From Isoetes taiwanensis (lineage: Eukaryota > Streptophyta > Lycopodiopsida > Isoetales > Isoetaceae): a stretch of 64,000 nucleotides of DNA. The notes beneath the pieces are model-generated. The model was given only the letters and a program-made list of their open reading frames with translations, was not told where the DNA came from and ran no database searches. The translations under genes were made by a program, and so were the position numbers. Within the stretch, counting starts at the first letter, position 1. The number at the start of each line of letters is the position of its first letter. Below are positions 1 to 11,499 of the stretch, one piece after another. Location of the stretch: assembly GCA_021234155.1 (NCBI GenBank), contig JAJEKV010000002.1:16405428-16469427 (forward strand), in the 5' to 3' direction.

Positions 1-500
1 GATTATGAACTGGCTAAGCCGTAGTGATGGCAGAACCATAGTGATGGCCTGCTGTGTTATTTGTGGTGGGGTTGATCATATGAAAAGAGAGAGGACCTGT
101 TTGCTTCTTGATGCCTTCTTGAATCTTCCTTGGAAAGCCTTGTAGAATGGGCTCAAGCTAATTATTCAGCTATGGGTTGGTATGCTTAGTTGTGGCAAGC
201 TTAGCCATGATTATGAATGGTTGTTGTCACTTAAAACTAAGCTCTACAAGGCTGGGCTTCATAATAAGCCAAGCCATCCCTTCTGTGTGAATGAGCTTTG
301 CTTATTCTAATGGGTACTTGTGAGTGCTGGTGAGGCAGGCTAATGGTATTGGTATGGGACGATATCATAGCCTACCGGCAGTCCAGTGAAAGCAGAGTAT
401 CCATTGTGGAGCGATGCTCCACTGTTATTGCAGTATCTTAGTGGTACTGGGATTAGCAGTAAATGCTACCCGAGGGAATTTTATGCAGAGCATGATATTG
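1..500. other. No gene recognised
   Basis: I see no open frame or family signature in these first 500 bases. A loosely repeated phrase (GGTACTTGTGAG followed by GGTATGGGAC) occurs near 311-360 and again near 533-570, which hints at local repetition only. Confidence 0.4.
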
Positions 501-516
501 GATGAGCGTGGCTTGT

Positions 517-1014
517 CTAGATAAGAACGAGAGGTACTTGTGAGGTAAAGCTTGTCGCTGGTATGGGACAGTGGCATGCGGAACCAACAGTCAAGTGGCC
601 TGCGTCCTTAATTTTTGGTACTAAAATTTTGGTTCGTAACAGGATGTCACTCAGTATGGCCAAACTCCTTATTAGGCCAACACTCATAGACTCACGAACA
701 TTGCCAAACCACATGATACCTTTGTCAAATTTCTGTGGCGCAAGTTCTATGGGTATTCCATCAATAAGCAGTTTTTCCACGTTGCTATCTTGGCCATCCA
801 TTCTACCCATTCTATTGATTGGCCTCAAATTTTGTTCCTCCGCCTCCTTCATGAAATTGATCGCATCTGAGCAACCCCCTCTTCGGGCCTTGAATCTGCC
901 ATGGGTGCTCACATGCAGGCCATCATCTGTCATAGTCTCCCTGCCTCCAGTCAGGGTTCGCCCACACACCTGACCACGGCCTCTCAATTCCACCAAACAA
1001 CCCTCCAATCTCAT
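517..1014 (-). other. Unrecognised antisense open frame (165 codons)
   Basis: The minus strand stays open for 165 codons and has a plausible amino-acid mix, with charged residues well spread. The plus strand of the same stretch is also open (563-973) and leads towards the coiled-coil ORF that starts near 974, so it is not clear which strand ever coded. I recognise no family in either reading. Confidence 0.2.
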
Positions 1015-3402
1015 TCCTCATGTCTATGACCTTCATGATGAAACTTCACGACCTCGTCCTTCTCCTTCCCCTCATCGTGCTCAAAACCAAGACCCTGTCA
1101 TACCAGTCTCCTCTTCCTCCACTGAAACTGTGCATTCTCAAAATGTTTCCCAGGAGTCCCAATCTCAAAGACAAACGTGCCCTTTACACCCACCCTCCAG
1201 ACAGGCCCTATATCAATATCAACAGGATGTCCAAGCATCTATGCTCAAGCTTCAAGAATCTCAAGAAACCTTCATGAATGGCATTCAAAGTTACATGGAG
1301 ACCACAGAGGCATTTCACAGGGATTTCCAGGTAGCCACCGTCAAAGTTCAATCACTTGAAGACAGTCTTCAACAAAAGCACGAGGCTCTTTTACAGGCCC
1401 GTGAAACTCTCAAGGCTGAACAAGAAAAGACTAATTTGCTTGATGATCAACAAGTTCAATTACAGTCCACTATTCAAGAGTTGTTGGCTCAGTTAAAGGA
1501 CAAGGATAAACTCCTTGCTGAACTCCAATCCATGTACACGGAACTCTCAAAGAATTACAACAATCAGCTCCAAGAGCTCGATGTGCGCAATGACCGAATC
1601 ATTTTTCTGGAAGGCCAACTTTCCATGCTACATAGTCAGGTCACGCCTCTCCAGGCTCAACTCACAGAAACTCAGAAGCAGAAGATTATTGATGATACAG
1701 AAATTGCCACTCTTCGGCTTCAACTCTCCACTCACGGGCAATCCTCTTCACAAGCCATGCTTTCTCACAGAAGATACCGTGATCAATCCCGTCTCCTAGC
1801 TGACAAAAAACAAGATCCGCGATTTGGAGCATCAAGTCCAGCAAGTTGTTCAATCTGCGGAAGAAGCTCAAAGTCAACATGAGACATATATTAATCTTGC
1901 TCTCCTCATTCCACGGGACTTTTCCACACCTTCAAGCTATCTGGATTATGTTGTTGCCCGACGCCATCTTTTTCTTCTGAAGTGGTATTCGGCACAAGGC
2001 AAGCTTAATGAGCCCCTTGGCAATACGGATTTTCTCCAGATCTGGCTTGACCTTCAAAGGCTTAATCAGTGCTCTGCTAGTCTATGGTCTTTTCCGCTGT
2101 GCGGATCCAGATTTGTCATCTTTCGTGTTGTCCAGCCTATGGCTTATATTCTTCATGATTTTTATCTGGCTGATACACACGATAAGTTCTTAGATGGGCC
2201 CCATCGAATTTTTCAAGGCAACCCTGACGCTCACTGGCTGTTATTACAAAACAATCAGTATTTACAGGATGCTGCTCAAGTCAACACTTTCAGCACTGAG
2301 TATATGCCTGAGCTTGCTCATCACCTCCCTCTATGGCAAGCCGAGACGCTCGAACACGTGCGGAAGAATTTATCTGACGCTGAGGACCTCCCGTTTGCCC
2401 AAATTTATTTACAGCACCTGGGTGGCTACAACACGCTGCGTGCCTTTCTGGAGCACCTGCATGGCTACAACACGCTGCGTGCCTTTCTGGACAGTCAGAC
2501 TATGCCCACGGGTTCGGTTTCTTCTCTAGTGTACACTATGATATCCGGCTCTGATTGGGATCAGTGGTGCAGTGCTCTTGATGCAGATCTTGTTCGAGAA
2601 TTCAGGGAGCAGGCTCAGAAGCCCACGCAAACAGGCACTGCTCATTCTCTGTATGCTTCCTTGGGTGCACCTCCACGCCCCAGATATCTCACCTCAGACT
2701 AGCGTCTTCCCTTTTGAACTAAGGTCCTGGAAGGCCACACAGACTGGACCCCTGCTCATATCTCCACAGATCTTCGATGGGATCCACGATTTGTTCGCCG
2801 CTCTAATTGGGAGGACGGTGCTACTTTGGAGAACACAAGGAATTGGATCTTCATTCCTAATGAACGAGGTTGGCAGACGCCTACTCACGCTGTCTCAGGT
2901 CTTAATCTCTTTTTGGAGCGTGCTGCCACCTCCCCGGGTCCCTTCGTTCACAGACAAGCAGGTTTTTGTGCTGCTTTAAGGTGCCTACTTCTAAGTTCTT
3001 TTGCCAGGAAGCGTCTTATCTATTATTGTAACCCCAATGCCAGCGTCAGTTCCTTTGGCCTCCAGACCTGCCTTCTCATGGAATGTCAGTTTGTCCCTGC
3101 TGAAGCACACCATGCCCTTGAAGATATGGTGCACTCCAGGTTTCTCATTGACGCTCATCCAGCCATTGGTCTTAACACTCCTGAAGCTCTCACGGCACGA
3201 CAAGAACTCATTGCCAACTATCACTCTGGCGGCCACCCTCATACACGCCAAGATGACTTTGAGGTTGCTGGATTTCCACCACCTGAGACAGTTCCCCCTT
3301 TTCTCACCCCTGAGTGTCGTTTGGTGGGGGGAAATGTTAGTCCTGTACGTCCTGGTACAGGACTATTCATGCACACCTCGGACCAGACCAAGAACAAGGT
3401 GA
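974..3402 (+). pseudogene. Broken coiled-coil ORF, gag-like, family unknown
   Basis: A coding-like frame opens at about 974 with a Ser/Pro-rich stretch. From about 1200 to 1880 it becomes a long Gln/Glu/Leu-rich heptad region, a coiled coil of roughly 200 residues. At about 1806-1811 a run of six A shifts the frame: the coil continues without loss in the next frame (KIRDLEHQVQQ onward), so one base in the run is extra or missing. The second frame runs 1824-2702, meets two stops near 2700 and 2715-2717, then resumes to about 3400. The C-terminal half is a Trp/Tyr/His-rich globular region that I do not recognise. The layout, coil then globular part with no introns, is compatible with a retroelement gag-type protein, but no protease or reverse transcriptase follows. 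The frameshift could be decay or a homopolymer error; the stops point to real decay. Confidence 0.5.
2415..2492 (+). repeat. In-frame 39-bp tandem duplication
   Basis: Two adjacent 39-bp units (2415-2453 and 2454-2492) differ at only a few bases and encode 13 residues twice, with the shared core GYNTLRAFL. The duplication keeps the reading frame of the broken coiled-coil ORF. Confidence 0.85.
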
Positions 3403-3768
3403 TTGATATCAAGGAGTTTTCTTCACACTATTGTGTTTCAGTTGTGTTCTTGTTTTCTCTTCTCTTTGTTCTTTTGCAAATCCCGCGTGACACAGCTCCC
3501 GGATTCTCCTGTTTGATCCAAGGGTCCTCACAGAGGGCTGTCTTGCAGGAGTTCCCGAACCCAGACCCCAAACACAAACCTTTCTTCAACCATTTATTTG
3601 TTTCATCGTATATTTGTGCCCCAAAGACAGCCCAGGAACATTTGAGTTGACACTCAATTAACTTAATGCTCAAAATATCACTTAACAAGAAATTTTAACG
3701 TCTTTAAAAATAGTCTTCAAAAAGGAAATATAATTTGTTGGCTGTCATAAGACAGATCATGTAGTAAA

Positions 3769-4146
3769 CTATAAGCAAACACCATTGTTGACTTTCATCC
3801 CATGGCCACCCCCTATCGTCCCGCAATTAGTACCCAAGACTTGCAAAATGTCTTGCTCCCTGTATGTATCCATCAATTGCAGCACCTTCACCTGGTGTTT
3901 GCATAGGTTTCTTTTGGCACCCCGTGGGCAATCGCAGCAAGCCCAGTGCTTGTGTGCTCCATTCACGTAATAGGGGTTGTGGCCCAAAGTCCTCTGGCTT
4001 TGCACCCTAGCCTGGCCCTCCTCAACGTTAATGAATGTGACGGCCCCATTAGGGATGGTTCTTGCCCCGCGAATGGAACACTCTATGATCTGCTCCTGAG
4101 ATATATTGGGCACAAAACCGGCCTCTTTCATGTACCTGAAGGGCAT
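3769..4146 (-). pseudogene. MULE C-terminal SWIM zinc-finger piece
   Basis: This 125-codon open frame contains CDCPRGAKRNLCKH, a fit to the SWIM consensus CxCx(n)CxH, at about 3960-3900. SWIM fingers sit at the C-terminus of many MULE and FAR1/FHY3 proteins and are thought to bind DNA or protein. The frame ends at a stop at 3769 shortly after the finger, as expected for the end of the transposase. Confidence 0.75.
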
Positions 4147-4309
4147 TATGGTTTCCTATGATATTTTACCTTGGAAGCGAGAAACAATGAAACAATGAAA
4201 AAGAACTCACCTTGTGTAGGCCAAGCATGTCTCCACGTCGTTCTACACGTCGTTCACTAGAATGTGAAGAAGTCAATCGATCCTTCTACACCTCAACTAA
4301 GACTTTGAA

Positions 4310-5419
4310 ACGCCTAGAGGCCTTTTGAGGGCATAGTGATATGCTTCAATAGCTGTGTTCGTCTCCTGGTTCGAGTGATGGTACACTCTAAATGCCAACA
4401 CCCACTGACATATATTTCTCGTCCATTCCTTGCTCATGTAAGCCTATCAACTTAGAAAACCTCGTGCCATACTTATTTTTGAATGCATCAAGCTTTTGTG
4501 TAGCTTCAATTCTGCTGGCTTCTGTGTACACCCCTCCGTAGTGATTGTCCCCTAGCTTTCCCCTTTCTACACCACCCAAAACTGCTTCATCCTGACCAGC
4601 ATGTAAGCCTATGTGCCCACTGCCTATCCCATACATAATCGCTCCTAGCTGGATGAACATCTTTATTTCTGACCTCCTTTTCCCTCACATTCCTCGACAA
4701 CCACTTTAACCAGGCTCTCCTGACATACCAAATGCAAATTTGAACAGGCACTCCGGGGAACACCTGCATTGCAATATAAAACAAAAAAAACCAACATCAA
4801 ACACAATTTTTGGGTTACTGATTTCCATTTCAAGCAATGAGGCAATTCATCACCGTCTCACAAGCTTTTGATTTCGGCATGGGCATCGTCTGTAATGAAG
4901 CACGGTGGTCGCCAAGCTGGATCACAAAGGTGGACTGCATCCCTCAATGCTACGAGCCACTGTGATATTGCACTCTCGATTTGGCTGTTAGTAATAACCC
5001 AGGCAACCGGCATCCCATTGCAATGGTCATCAAATGCGATTAGGGTGAAGAGATAATACCGTGCAAAGTAATTAGGGGGGTGTCAATGTGAAATTACTAA
5101 GAGCTGAGGTAATTTTAAGAGCGCTGACCGAGGATTACCTTTTGTCATTTGTCTTGAAAGTAGAGTCCATACATATGGCTCTATCCTTCCCAAACCAGAT
5201 CAAGGCTTCCTTTTGGAGTTGCATCATCACACCTAGCTGGAATAAGGCTCTTTGTTGGTGGACGAAGACATTGTCCGCATTCAAGCGAGCCCACATATGG
5301 ATGCTAGTAGGCAGGTCCTCGTGTAATTTCCAAGTGTCACGCACGATGGACTTGTCTACATTGTAGATATCTGACATGTACAACATATCATCCCTGTTCA
5401 AGCTTTCTTTTCCTTTCAC
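4310..5419 (-). pseudogene. MULE transposase DDE core, interrupted
   Basis: The core begins at 5419 and carries the first catalytic Asp in CMDSTFKTN (near 5150). The next block, LIAFDDHCNGMPVAW then FITDDAHAE (about 5050-4860), holds the second Asp. WYVRRAWLKW (about 4720) is the motif that follows it in the family. NQETNTAIEAYH (about 4345-4310) holds the likely catalytic Glu. Between the first and second blocks lies a stretch of about 70-80 bases that starts with GT but ends GCAC where an AG acceptor is expected; this is a probable intron with a damaged 3' splice site. Several further frameshifts and stops show long decay. Confidence 0.75.
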
Positions 5420-5459
5420 ATAGCATTTTAGGTCCCTGCTCTCCTCACACTACGGGGGG

Positions 5460-6105
5460 TGTGGTACTGCACAAGTTTTTGACGAATCCATTCCTTCTTC
5501 TCCTTGGATATCCATGGTGCAAACCTGAACCTCATGCCCTTTTCTGGGTCAAGCGCCCTGCCGTGAGCCACCTCAGCGTGCAGGTTAACATGATCGAACT
5601 AGTAATACGTGATCTTACAGCATTCGGGCATGAGATAGAGTTGGCGAACTGTGAAGTGGCATCGACAGCCCCTACGAACACCCTCTCCTCTTTCAACCCT
5701 TCTTCGACGTCTACCGGAATCTGGACGTATGCTTTCAATGAAGTGAGTGTTTGTTGACTAGTCCTGAGGCCCGTAAGTACACCAATACCTGGCCGGGTTC
5801 ATAGGATTAGTCTCAAATGAAGTTATCGCATTGCATCTTGAATAAGCATGCATGCCATACCTTTTCATTGATATATATGACTCCTTAGTTAGACGTTTTA
5901 GATGCCGCTGGGATGCACTGCTTTTCAGGTAGAAATTACAAGGGGAATCTCCGAAAACTTGCTCACCGGCAACAAAGTCAGAAAAGCACCTGGTGGGAAT
6001 GCAACAGACCATGACGATCATCGGCACGCCGGATGGTAGGGTATGCTCCTCTGCGTTCAATAGGAGTTGTCTGTGATCAAAGTAACCGTCCACAGGCTCC
6101 TGCAC
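5460..6105 (-). pseudogene. MULE transposase, N-terminal region
   Basis: Two overlapping minus-strand frames cover this part. The first, 6105 to about 5758, ends at a stop after a stretch with SFETNPMNPARYW. Further down, a piece reading RFRFAPWISKEKKEWI and QKLVQYHTP (about 5550-5460) has the look of the region just before the MULE core. A one-base shift near 5550 breaks it. I assign it by position and style rather than by a diagnostic motif. Confidence 0.5.
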
Positions 6106-6239
6106 CTGATAATTTCCTGATGCTACGTAGGATTGGAATTCTTAACACTGGTGCTGCTTACGATAAATGGAGTAGGGAAAGTAGATTACCAGCCCATTCG
6201 TTCGCTCTACTTCCACCATTCCGCGACAAGCGCATGTAG

Positions 6240-7150
6240 ATAACCACAGGCGCATCTCCAAACAGCCTCTTCCCCATAATTGCGGCATGGTTGGGCTCTT
6301 GTGCCATTATTCACTCGGACCAATCACAACCCCAAGTCCGTCAGCCATGTTGGATGGATGGCATGGATGCACCCTCACGGGTTTAAGGGCTAAGATCATG
6401 CCGGAATCAACCATATGTGATTTCGGGGCCCGATGCCACCGGCCAGGATCGCTACCTTGTTCCCAGAAGCCGGGATCGGCCACCGAGTTGGCAGCCCGCC
6501 GGAATCAACCATACGTAATCTCAGCGGTATAGCCAGGCTCCGGGATCACGTATGCATCGGGCCCAGCAACTGGAATCGCCGATCACCTGGGCCGCCCGCA
6601 GGAATCTCTTCGGCATGTAAGGGATCCCGGAGCTATATATTTCTACTGCTCCCATTGTGTGGATACGTCAGTCCGGAATCACAAGTCCGTGATTCTGGAC
6701 CGTGCCGCTGACGGGCAGGATGCGGCGCCGGACATTCAGCGGCTACGATTGCCTGCTGATGCTCTACCCCAGAATCCACGAGGCTGGGATCCCCCCGGGA
6801 GGCGGCGCAAGGGAGGATACCATGCCCTGGGAAAGGGGTGGACATATCCTGGATCATGGGCACCGCACGGACGGCAGAGATGCCTGGACCGCGTGGACGA
6901 TCGCGATCTAGTTAGCGATTCTCTGGACGTTGTCTGGTACGGACTGGCAACGACGCCACGCGTTGTTATCGTGTTTGGTTTGCGGCAGATTTTGGCGGCG
7001 GAATCACTTCGTTCGCGGTATCCGGTAGAAGGGCTCCCGTCCCCGTGTGCTCCCAACGGTAGAAATGCCTCGGCGGGATTACGGAGGGGGTTCAAACCGA
7101 TGGCTGAGATTCGCAGCAAGATAGCTTCTGGTTCTGGCGGATGATTTGGT
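6240..7150. other. GC-rich segment with dispersed short motif, no gene recognised
   Basis: This stretch is clearly richer in G and C than its surroundings. The phrase CCGGAATC or GGGATC recurs many times between about 6400 and 7100, and a TATA-like CTATATAT lies near 6631. Several overlapping open frames exist on both strands, but this is expected in GC-rich sequence and none shows a recognisable domain. It may be an old LTR or satellite remnant. Confidence 0.3.
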
Positions 7151-7189
7151 CAGCCCTGACAAGATGCCATGAGAACCCCTCAAAACAAG

Positions 7190-8153
7190 AGCCAGGCCGA
7201 CACCTGCAACTCTTGAGAGGCAGGGCAACACCATTGCCCCAGGAGGTGTCGGACCTATACCCGACCCACTCATAGTGACCGACTATGGGCCTAGCCCGCC
7301 ATGGGTCCCCAGTAGCCACGCTCAGCAGGGACCTCCCTCCACTTTGCCACTAGCCCCGTTGTATGGTGCTAAGTCACTTCATAGCCCCCGTAGCAGGTGG
7401 GTTCCTATGCACAGGCCACATCTAATAGGAACTAAGGGGTCTAAACTAGAAGCATCATCTAAATAATGGCTACTAGTCTTACCCCCCTTCCCAATACAAG
7501 AGGAGCAGACATGATCAACCAACATCACGTATCCACATAACATGATAAATAATGAGAATAACATCTAAACCTAATCACATGCATCACATGCATTTATTAG
7601 GGTTCAAGATCTAGACTGAGGGTTCTAGAATGGTTCTAATAGAGATACGAAATGCTAACTCATCTGGAATCCTAACTTCCAGATGATTTACAAAGGACTC
7701 TAACCCAATACCTGCTCCTGAGGAACTCCCTCCTGCTCCCACATCTCCATGGCCTTCAAGGGGTTCGAACTAGCTCCCGCTCTAGGGGCTGCTGTGCTAT
7801 GCTGTGCCACAGCAGACGGTTCTCGAAACGGAGTTTCGAGCGCGAACAAGGTTCCCAGACTGTTGGAGCCAGAAAAATGGCCTAGGGTTAGGGTTTGGCC
7901 ATTTATAGGTTAGGGTTCCATGTTACTCCACATGGCTCCAATGGGGTACTTCCATGTGGCGGGCGCCCAATAGGGTGAGGCCATGTGGAAATGGCCCTAT
8001 GGCTAAAGTTGGCTAAGTTATATGAATAACTTAATCATGCTCCCTTTTCCACCTCCTATAGTGTACAAGGCTACTAAAGTAGACTTGTACAGCGACGTGG
8101 CCGAGAAATATACGTATTTATAGCGTATATTTTTAGGGGAACGTCACATTCTT
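7190..8153 (-). repeat. LTR of a Ty3-type element, minus orientation
   Basis: Reading the minus strand, the LTR starts TGTGACGTTCC at 8153. The same start occurs at 30372 and 30657, and a close variant at 59588. It is preceded by a polypurine tract, AAGGGGGGAAGAA. A TATA-like CTATAAATGG lies near 7905. The far end is not certain: similarity to the other LTRs is last visible near 7225-7260, around GACACCTCCTGGGG. The upstream body is missing beyond about 8210, so this is an LTR plus polypurine tract, not a full element. Confidence 0.65.
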
Positions 8154-8205
8154 CCCCCCTTAGGATAATGTTGTCCTCAGCATTACGTTGAGGTGACGAA
8201 CCTGC
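8154..8205 (-). other. Polypurine tract and 3' end of a chromovirus body
   Basis: The minus strand reads AATGCTGAGGACAACATT, then AAGGGGGGAAGAA, directly before the LTR start. The same arrangement, AATGCTGAGGACATCATT and a G-rich tract, occurs at 30345-30371. This is the plus-strand priming site of the retrotransposon family. Confidence 0.7.
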
Positions 8206-8807
8206 AACAGCCCTGCAAAAACTCACAACATGAATTTAGGAACTTAACTTGATTGAAAAGATCAACTTTCCATTAATTATTTACTATGTAATTATAAGGC
8301 TATCACAACATATATAATTGAGTTTGTAATTTTCCATTTTTGTTCCCCAGTAATTTTTCTGCGCCGCAATTTAGACTTCGTTTTCGTTGCCACGTTTTGG
8401 CTATGTTTTCTCTGCACACGAATCCGAAACCTCTGTTTCTTTGCCACGTTCCGACGCCATAGCCGGCTCCTCTGTTCCGACGCCATAGCCGGCTCTTCAT
8501 GTGCCGCCAGATTCTAAGAATAAGGGTTCTCAGATACTGCGAGATTGCATCTGGAGTCTCCGATATTATGTAAGAACGTTGATTATATACCTTGATTTGT
8601 TTTTACTAGGAGATAACTGTGTTGATAAGAGTCGGAATGCTTCTGCAAAATAACACATGCAAAGGAAGATGTTCCGGCAGAAGGTATGCAAAAATACTGT
8701 CCCGTTTCTATGGCCTAGGCAAGGAAAAAATGAAGCACTATACAGCCCACATGCCCCTTCCTCGAGTAAAATTTGGTAGCACCTGCTCAACCGGTTGCCG
8801 GATTTCT

Positions 8808-8925
8808 TTCTAAAAGACTGGGCGGTCACAAAAATGATCGAAACATCTAAGGACAGAAGGCGTTTTGCAAGCTGGAGCATGAGATTAAAGTGTCCCTGCA
8901 CGGGAAATAACAGCAAGGGAGCGTG
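8808..8925 (-). pseudogene. UDP-glycosyltransferase N-terminal fragment
   Basis: The minus strand encodes HAPLLLFPVQGHFNLMLQ followed by LAKRLLSLDVSIIFVTAQSF. This matches the N-terminal strand, turn and helix of plant family-1 glycosyltransferases, usually written as HxxxxPxPxQGHxxPMLxLAKxL and then xITFVxT. Those enzymes move sugars from UDP-sugars to small acceptors in the cytosol. Only about 40 residues are recognisable; the open frame goes on to 8566 but loses similarity, and no C-terminal PSPG donor-binding box is present nearby. It is best read as a stranded fragment of a host gene. Confidence 0.6.
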
Positions 8926-8999
8926 GAGATTATTGCCATAGCCAGTTTTGGCAATGGCGAAAGGCGTACATAAGTGGATTAACAAACCACTCCTCAATT

Positions 9000-10150
9000 G
9001 TTTCTAGCTGTAAGGCAAGGGTTTTTTAATCTTCTATTTTGCTCATGTTTTTGTTCTTACCATTTTGTGCCCCAGTTACTTCTGCTTCAGACTATTTTTT
9101 CTAAAATCAAGAACCTTTTCCCTTCTAAAATCGTAGATTCTGTCTTCCTGGATTAGAAGCTAACATTGCCGGATGATTACAGACTGCCATTGCTAATAGA
9201 GCTTTCTAGAAAGCTCTAAGTGATCAGTAAATTTCGTACAGTTCGTTTTTTTTTTTTTTAATCCACGGGCACCGTCTTTGTTTTTGAAAGTAAGTATTCA
9301 GTCCTAATGTCCACGTTGTTCTTTTATTTTTTCAAATTTTCTTTTTGTTGTGATTGATCATACTCTATTAGTGTCAACCATAATCAGAGGCATCTTTGGC
9401 ACTAGGCCTGTTCACACTTCTCCAATCATGTTTCCTTTTGCCTCGTTTGCATTTATAAGTTGTTCTCTCTGCAGTAACGAAGGCATGATAAGAATATATA
9501 ATCTCATTTAATAATCTGTGTAGAATGCATGATTGAGGAGAGACAGATGTCAGAGATTGCTACACTGACATAGTTGTATGCCATTTACTGTTAGAATTGC
9601 GTACCTTTTCCTTTTGAACTGCTATAATTCTAGAGCTTGAAATAGACAATATAACTTACATATGGGTCAAAGATGTTTGTTTTATATTTTGATTGTCATT
9701 TTCCACGGTGTTGCACACATGCTGAATACAATAGTTCCAGAATTGCTTGAGAAGCTTGCTGAGTTCATTGCAAGGTAATAGTTTTCGACTAAGTGCCAGG
9801 ATGCATTGTTTAGATTTTGGTTGAAATATGTTTTACCCAAGGGCATTTGATCGCGCAAAAATGTTAGAAAATTTGCATGTTGCCAGCTGCACTACATATG
9901 AAGGTGGTCTTGTGGTGTTAACCTGGAGTGGAGCAGAAGCCCAAGGGATGTAATCATGAACTTGACCTTCTACATAAGTTCACTTTGTAGAAGATAGTCC
10001 ATTTCTTTTTTCATCTTATTTTTGCATGTTCCACATTGACTTCTCCATCCATGGTCTTCTTTTTGATCCATTTCATTTTACTGCATATTTCGTTTCACCT
10101 CTTGATTTGCTTTTCTAGTGATTTGCTTCTCTAGATACACCGTGTGGAAA
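9000..10150. other. No gene recognised
   Basis: AT-rich sequence without a long open frame. One short exon-like phrase on the plus strand near 9720-9775 (MLNTIVPELLEKLAEFIAR, followed by GTAATAG) could be a lone exon, but I cannot place it in a family. Confidence 0.3.
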
Positions 10151-10162
10151 AAGAGAAATGTT

Positions 10163-10184
10163 CGCGGCGGCCTTGGCCGCCGCG
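10163..10184. repeat. Perfect 22-bp GC palindrome
   Basis: The half CGCGGCGGCCT is followed at once by its exact complement. Flanking bases add a weaker outer stem (GAAAT and ATTTC). It stands in AT-rich surroundings and would form a very stable hairpin. Confidence 0.8.
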
Positions 10185-10499
10185 ATAAATTTCTTGTATT
10201 TATAAGTTATACAAAATTATATAGCGTAACAAGTATTATTATAAAAGTATGCACACATAATATTATTACAACATATTTAGGAGTTCATAGTTAAGTCTAC
10301 TATCTATGACTCCCGTTTTCTTGTAACGTGCTCCCTCCTCCATGCTCCACTTCACTGGCCTGCGCAAGCAGCACATTACATTAATTTAGTTAATAAGTTT
10401 GTGGTTTTAGGGGACCGCCCCTCTAATTACCTCCTTGAGCCGAACTACTAGCTCAAGGTTACCCTACTACCTTGCACTCGATCATGGCCCAAATAATTT

Positions 10500-11010
10500 G
10501 AGCTTAAGGACCATTTAAGACGATCCTATTATCGCCCATGATCGGGTGCTATCTTGTACAAGATCCTCTTGATCACGTACACCCGTAGTGTAGGGGGTTT
10601 AAGCTAGGGAACGTCCCAAATGATCCCATCATCGCGCATGATCACGCTTACCTCATCATGACCCTCCTATGGTCATGTGCACGTGCCCTGCATCGTAGCA
10701 TAAAGAACATCCTAATGATGATCCCATCATCACCTAGGATCCTATGCCAACTCGTGCATGACCTCTTCAGTCATGCCCACCCACAGTGCATCATGGCCCC
10801 AAAGGTTTTAAGCTAGAGAACCTTCTACTGATTCCATCATCGCCCACAATGCTGCGCTCCTCTCACATGACCCTCCCGGTCATGCTCACTCTTGGTGCGT
10901 ACTGGCCTAAAGAACACCCCGGGGGGATCTCATCATCACCTACACTCCAAGATCTTCGCGTATGCATCCCAATTGCTCTAGAATGCATACGCTTTCCTAC
11001 ACTTACACTA
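10500..11010. repeat. Degenerate tandem repeat, about 100-bp period
   Basis: Five units can be aligned on the phrase GATCCCATCATCGCCCATGATC or close variants at about 10521, 10621, 10718, 10830 and 10925. Each is followed by CATGACC..GGTCATG and a GTGCATC phrase. It lies just downstream of the chromodomain end of the minus-strand chromovirus, so it is probably part of that element's 3' non-coding region. Confidence 0.6.
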
Positions 11011-11024
11011 AGGCATACTCAAGC

Positions 11025-11285
11025 TTAGCTGAGAGCGCCTGATAGGTTGGCGTCGACCAATTCGGAGATGGATTGGTCGTCGGATTGCTCAAAGAATTCC
11101 AGGTATTGCTTCTCTAAATCGTGCTTTAATACCCATGTTATATCTTCCATGGAAAAGTGCTTCCACTTGACCAAGTATTGGAGAAAATGAGACCTTATTG
11201 TCGCCTTAAATGCTTTGTCGAGAATTAGCTCGAGGACTATCTCAATTTGCTCCTTCATCATCTCCAATAAGGTTGGAGTCTCCAA
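11025..11285 (-). pseudogene. Chromovirus integrase C-terminus with chromodomain
   Basis: An 86-codon frame holds FLQYLVKWKHFSMEDITWV, the typical chromodomain strand pattern (YLVKWKGxxxxxxTWE). It ends at a stop after ANLSGALS. Chromodomains in this position are thought to guide integration to histone-marked chromatin. Confidence 0.75.
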
Positions 11286-11499
11286 CCCTCCTCTGGGTTT
11301 GGAGTATGCCTCTTAAGTAGGCTCACGTAGAAGACTTTGTGGACCTTTTAGATGGGCAGGCAAATCGAGCTTGTAGGCTTGGCTCCCTACTCGTGCAAAA
11401 CCTTGAAAGGTCCCGCCCACCTTGGAGCAAGCTTCTTACAATTGCCGATGCAAAGCTTTGCTTGCTTGACCTTTACTTGAGCCAACTTTATCTCCCACA

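Larger units (their letters stand above)
3769..6105 (-). mobile_element. Decayed MULE (Mutator-like) transposase region
   Basis: Minus-strand pieces occur in the order expected for a plant MULE/FAR1-type transposase: an N-terminal region, a DDE core, then a C-terminal SWIM zinc finger. Frameshifts and stops separate the pieces, so the gene is dead as assembled. I could not see terminal inverted repeats or a target duplication, so the outer limits are those of the recognisable coding matter only. The family assignment rests on the SWIM finger, the MDSTFKTN and TDDAHAE motifs, the WHV-like WYVRRAWLK motif and the NTAIEAYH motif, all in the right order. Confidence 0.8.

Noticed and set aside
10376-11010. 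CRISPR-like array from the evenly spaced 100-bp units
   Set aside because: Units are degenerate along their whole length with no constant-repeat and unique-spacer pattern, and the DNA is from a plant.
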